Positions 10,099 through 12,730 of a stretch of DNA of 12,730 nt are shown here, piece by piece. Location of the stretch: positions 1 through 12,730 of the forward strand of contig JAUVEQ010000038.1 of the NCBI GenBank assembly GCA_030594725.1, given 5' to 3'. The translations under genes were made by a program, and so were the position numbers. The stretch comes from Methanobacteriota archaeon (GTDB lineage Archaea > Thermoplasmatota > DTKX01 > GCA-020343715). The notes below the pieces were generated by a model. It searched no databases, was not told where the DNA came from, and saw only the letters and a list, made by a program, of their open reading frames with translations. Numbering within the stretch: the stretch's first letter is position 1; each line of letters begins with the position of its first letter.

Positions 10099-12730
10099 TC
10101 ACTCCTTTTTATCGTCGCCCTTGGACAGCTCCTCGTCCAGCTCGTCCAGGAGTGCAGCGGCATCGTCCTCGTCCTCTTCCTCGGACTCCTCCTCCGCATC
10201 CTCCTCGGTCCCGGCCTCCTCGGTGTCCGGTTCGGCCTCCGCCTCGGCGTCCGTTTCGGGGCTGTCCATGTGGTAGGCGGGCTCGGCCCGCTCCTCCACC
10301 AGGCCAGGTGGGACCATCTCGATGGGGCCCGTGTCCTCGGGCGGAGGGGCACCCTCTGCCATCTCCGCCATGAGACGCTTGGCCTCGACGTCGGCCTCCT
10401 CGGAGGACCTTTCCTGCTCGGAGAGCCATTCTCCGAAACCGCCCTCCACCTCGTGGTGTTCGGTGTCGGCCTCGCTCCGCTCATCGTAGGCCTCGGCGTA
10501 CAGTGCATCGATGTTGGGCCTCATCTGCTCGGGGGTCTGTTCCGGCAAGGGTGCGGCCATGATGGACCTGTCAACCTCGATCTCCTCCCGAGTGCCCGAT
10601 CGGCTCACCAGGAAGACGGCTATGATGATGACGATGAGGATGGCGATGCCGGCTCCAGCGTAGAGCGCGATCGAGCCCAGGCCTTCGTCGTCACCATCGT
10701 CTCCTCCCCCTCCACCGCCAGTTGTGGTGGTCTCGATGTAGAAGGAGTAGGCGTTGAGGGGATGGTCCAGCGGATTGCCCGCCATGTCCTCGACCTCGTA
10801 GATGAGGATGCTGTAGGTGGAACCGCTCTGGAGTTCCTCCATCACCTCGAAGGTGGCGATGGACCGGACGTTGTTGTACTCCTTGAGGACGGGAATGATG
10901 TTCGTGGGAAGGTCGATGTTCGCGACCAGGTCAGTGTGGGCGACCCTGCCCTTGGCCAGGTAGGCCTTGATCGAGCCCATCTTGACCTCCTCGTTGAAGT
11001 ACACCTCCCAGGTGAAGTTCAGGCGCCCCAGGCCCTTGGTACCGTCGGCGGGTTCGGTGGACTCGACCAGGGGTCCGTCCAGGTCCACCCTGATGGTGTG
11101 TCGGATGCTGGGGTCCGACGTCCCAGCGTCGTCCACTGCCTCGGCGAACACCTCGTTCGGCCCGTTCTTGAGCCTCACGGTCACCTGGAAGTTGCCCTCG
11201 GCGTCGCAGACCACGGGGTCCTGGGGGTAGAGGTTGAGGTACGTGATGATCGTGGCGTGGGGATCGCTGTAACCGGTGAGGACCTGGTCCTTCTGGTTGG
11301 TCACGAGGGGCATGTCGACGAACACCGGCGGTTCGGGCTTCACAGTGTCCTTGGGGATGACGTCAACGCGCTGGGAGTTGGGGGACTCGTTGTCCGCCTC
11401 GTCCACGGCCCGGACCACGTATGCATAGGGCTGGTTGTTGACCAGGCCATCGATGAAGTGCCAGGTCTGGGGATGGGTGACCGTGGCGATCTCGATCCAT
11501 GCGCTGCCGCTCCACACGAGGACGTTGTATTCCACGGTGTCGTCGTTGTTGGGGTCCCAGCTCAGGTTGACGGCCCCGCCGTTGGGGTCGAGCTCGGCCT
11601 CCAGGCCCTGGGGGATGTTGGGTGGATGGGTGTCGGCCGGAATGCCGGTCGCCTCGTTCGACCAGTCGGATAGCCGCTCCGCCAGGTCGAAGGCCTTGAT
11701 GCGGATGCGGTAGGTGACGCCGTTCTCCAGGTCGCCCACCTCGTACTGGTTCACATTCTCGGCCACGGTGGTCAAGAGTTCCCAATCGGAGGCGCCGGTG
11801 TCGAAGATGTAGATGTTGTAACCCACGGTGTCGTCGTCGTTGAGTATCCAGGTCAACCTCAGGATGTTCCCCACGGAGCGGGGGGTCACCTCCAGGCCCA
11901 TGGGGGCCATCGGGGGCTCCGAGTCCACGGGCACTCCAGAGGCCGCGGCAGTGTAGTTGGAGAAGTTGTTCGACTCGTCCTTTGCGCGCAACCTGTAGTA
12001 GTACCTCGTTCCGTCGGTGAGGCCCGTGTCCACGTAGCTGTCCACCGATCTGGTGACCAGGGCGATCTCCAACCACGGTCCTGTCTCGTTGCTCTCTATG
12101 GAGTAGGCGACTGTGTCGTCGTCGTTGAGGTCCCATGTGAGCTCTAGGGCTCGCCCGACGGGCACGATGTGCACCTGGAGGTTCTCGGGTATCACCGGGG
12201 GTTCGAGGTCATACAGGACCCCGAAGACTATCCTGGAGAACTCGCCCACCAGGGGCACCTCGTCCCAGGCCCTGACCTTGTAGTAGTACCTTGGTCCGTC
12301 GTCCACGTCGGTGTCCACGTAGTTGATGATCGGGGCCGACACGTTGGCAAGGACCGCCCAGGTGCCGGTCTTGTTGGACCATACCTCGTAGTTGACAACG
12401 TCGTCGTCGCTTGGGTCCCACGAGACGTTGATGCCCATGAGGTCCCGGTCCTCGATGGCCATGATGCCCATGACCTTCGCCGGTGGCTTGGTGTCACCGG
12501 GGACGCCTATGGCAACGTCCGAGGGTTCGGAGTATTGCTGGACCCCGCCGTCGAACGCCAGGATGCGGAAGCTGTAGGACTGTCCGTCCTCGAGGCCCTC
12601 GACGATATACTCCTTGGCGTTCTTCGTGACCTTGATGACCTCCTCCCAGCCGGTGCCGTTCCACATCTCGATGGCCATCTTGCTGATGTCGTCTCCCTTG
12701 GAGGTGTGGTCGTCCCAGGTCAGCTTGATC
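10099..12730 (-). CDS. Fibronectin type III repeat surface protein with acidic cytoplasmic tail (5' end outside window)
   Basis: The frame is open to the right edge, so the N-terminus lies outside; the visible part is 876 residues. The ATG at 12678 is internal, because a partial FN3 strand (KLTWDD) precedes it. Numbering from that Met: partial FN3 to about 65, then full FN3 domains at about 66-158, 160-255, 256-351 and 352-446, each ending G-V/I-P-x-D-x-x-PP or similar. An Ig-like module follows (449-535) with one Cys at 491. A Big_5/SbsA-like module (536-648; STEPADG, YFNEEV, EDMAGNPL) comes next, then a TTTT-GGGGGG-acidic linker and a membrane helix (667-692). The cytoplasmic tail of about 165 residues is dominated by Glu/Asp, carries PEQTPEQ and ends DDKKE. 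Four FN3 domains carry a W-x-x-N/S-D/N-DD-x-V motif. Topology: outside to inside. Function unknown; a surface scaffold or interaction protein is inferred. Probably co-transcribed with the downstream asparaginase gene. Confidence 0.94.
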   Translation of the reverse strand, partial: IKLTWDDHTSKGDDISKMAIEMWNGTGWEEVIKVTKNAKEYIVEGLEDGQSYSFRILAFDGGVQQYSEPSDVAIGVPGDTKPPAKVMGIMAIEDRDLMGINVSWDPSDDDVVNYEVWSNKTGTWAVLANVSAPIINYVDTDVDDGPRYYYKVRAWDEVPLVGEFSRIVFGVLYDLEPPVIPENLQVHIVPVGRALELTWDLNDDDTVAYSIESNETGPWLEIALVTRSVDSYVDTGLTDGTRYYYRLRAKDESNNFSNYTAAASGVPVDSEPPMAPMGLEVTPRSVGNILRLTWILNDDDTVGYNIYIFDTGASDWELLTTVAENVNQYEVGDLENGVTYRIRIKAFDLAERLSDWSNEATGIPADTHPPNIPQGLEAELDPNGGAVNLSWDPNNDDTVEYNVLVWSGSAWIEIATVTHPQTWHFIDGLVNNQPYAYVVRAVDEADNESPNSQRVDVIPKDTVKPEPPVFVDMPLVTNQKDQVLTGYSDPHATIITYLNLYPQDPVVCDAEGNFQVTVRLKNGPNEVFAEAVDDAGTSDPSIRHTIRVDLDGPLVESTEPADGTKGLGRLNFTWEVYFNEEVKMGSIKAYLAKGRVAHTDLVANIDLPTNIIPVLKEYNNVRSIATFEVMEELQSGSTYSILIYEVEDMAGNPLDHPLNAYSFYIETTTTGGGGGGDDGDDEGLGSIALYAGAGIAILIVIIIAVFLVSRSGTREEIEVDRSIMAAPLPEQTPEQMRPNIDALYAEAYDERSEADTEHHEVEGGFGEWLSEQERSSEEADVEAKRLMAEMAEGAPPPEDTGPIEMVPPGLVEERAEPAYHMDSPETDAEAEAEPDTEEAGTEEDAEEESEEEDEDDAAALLDELDEELSKGDDKKE
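11341..12730 (-). repeat. Tandem FN3 repeats, period about 95 residues (285-290 bp)
   Basis: Core tryptophans recur at residues 87, 182, 277 and 374 (from the Met at 12678), spacing 95, 95 and 97, with a partial unit 99 residues earlier. At the DNA level the segment GTGTCGTCGTC or a close variant recurs at about 11538, 11823, 12110 and 12398, encoding the Asp-run of each domain. Each unit also keeps D/E-G-x-x-Y-x-(Y/F)-x-(V/L/I)-(R/K)-A. The regular period shows tandem duplication within the gene, and more units may lie beyond the right edge. Confidence 0.85.

Noticed and set aside
9050..10102. 350-residue version of the asparaginase starting at 10102
   Set aside because: The extra 32 residues are Pro/His/Cys-rich, have no family counterpart and would overlap the upstream stop. 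The internal ATG at 10006 has an AGGAG and matches the family N-terminus.
10021..11673. 550-codon open frame on the plus strand
   Set aside because: Antisense to the FN3 protein's Ig-like, Big_5, membrane and acidic-tail part. Its leucine-rich start is the mirror of the Glu-rich tail and does not represent real membrane segments.
11538..12420. GTCGTCGTC runs as microsatellites or a CRISPR-like array
   Set aside because: They recur about every 287 bp because each FN3 domain encodes an Asp-run. There are no identical repeats with unique spacers and no cas genes.
10099..12678. Treating the ATG at 12678 as the true start of the FN3 protein
   Set aside because: The same frame continues to the window edge and encodes the preceding FN3 strand (KLTWDD). 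No signal peptide follows 12678, which a membrane-anchored ectodomain needs.
1..12730. Mobile element, tRNA, rRNA, toxin-antitoxin or defence system
   Set aside because: No transposase, integrase, terminal repeats, tRNA cloverleaf, rRNA signature or known defence domain was found on either strand. Base composition is even throughout.

Overview
The window looks like a high-GC archaeal chromosome segment. My best guess is a Thermoplasmata-type euryarchaeon, which is an inference. The evidence is: large secreted, type-I-like membrane proteins (N-terminal signal peptide, long ectodomain, one C-terminal transmembrane helix); TATA-type promoters preceded by BRE-like CCAAA, with very short or absent leaders; a plant-type (Ntn-hydrolase) asparaginase; and very dense coding. 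No rRNA, tRNA, CRISPR array, insertion sequence or integrase is visible.

All five genes lie on the minus strand, so transcription runs from high to low coordinates. In that order: (1) 10099-12730, missing its 5' end, is a cell-surface protein with tandem fibronectin type III domains, an Ig-like module, a Big_5-like module, a Gly linker, a membrane helix and a long acidic cytoplasmic tail. (2) 9050-10006 is a complete isoaspartyl peptidase/L-asparaginase. (3) 5574-9002 and (4) 1789-5577 are paralogous giant surface proteins built as signal peptide, right-handed beta-helix, connector domain, six Ig-like modules, membrane helix and tail. They overlap by 4 bp (ATGA) and must be co-translated or coupled. 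(5) 1-1634 is the N-terminal 544 residues of a third beta-helix paralog; it has its own TATA box and runs off the left edge.

Non-coding DNA is short: about 92 bp between genes 1 and 2, 47 bp between 2 and 3 (a promoter plus inverted repeats), and 154 bp between 4 and 5 (hairpins, then a TATA promoter with a palindrome between the TATA box and the start codon). No gene-free stretch exceeds 300 bp.

Taken together, the locus is a cell-envelope display cluster. The ectodomains are rich in potential N-glycosylation sequons. The cytoplasmic tails differ strikingly: acidic, proline/glutamine-rich, or nearly absent. Two unrelated proteins share a PEQxPEQ tail motif. I found no defence, mobile or biosynthetic system. 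The most original material is the architecture of the surface proteins, a conserved connector domain in the two paralogs, and possible translational coupling through a hairpin that occludes a Shine-Dalgarno sequence.
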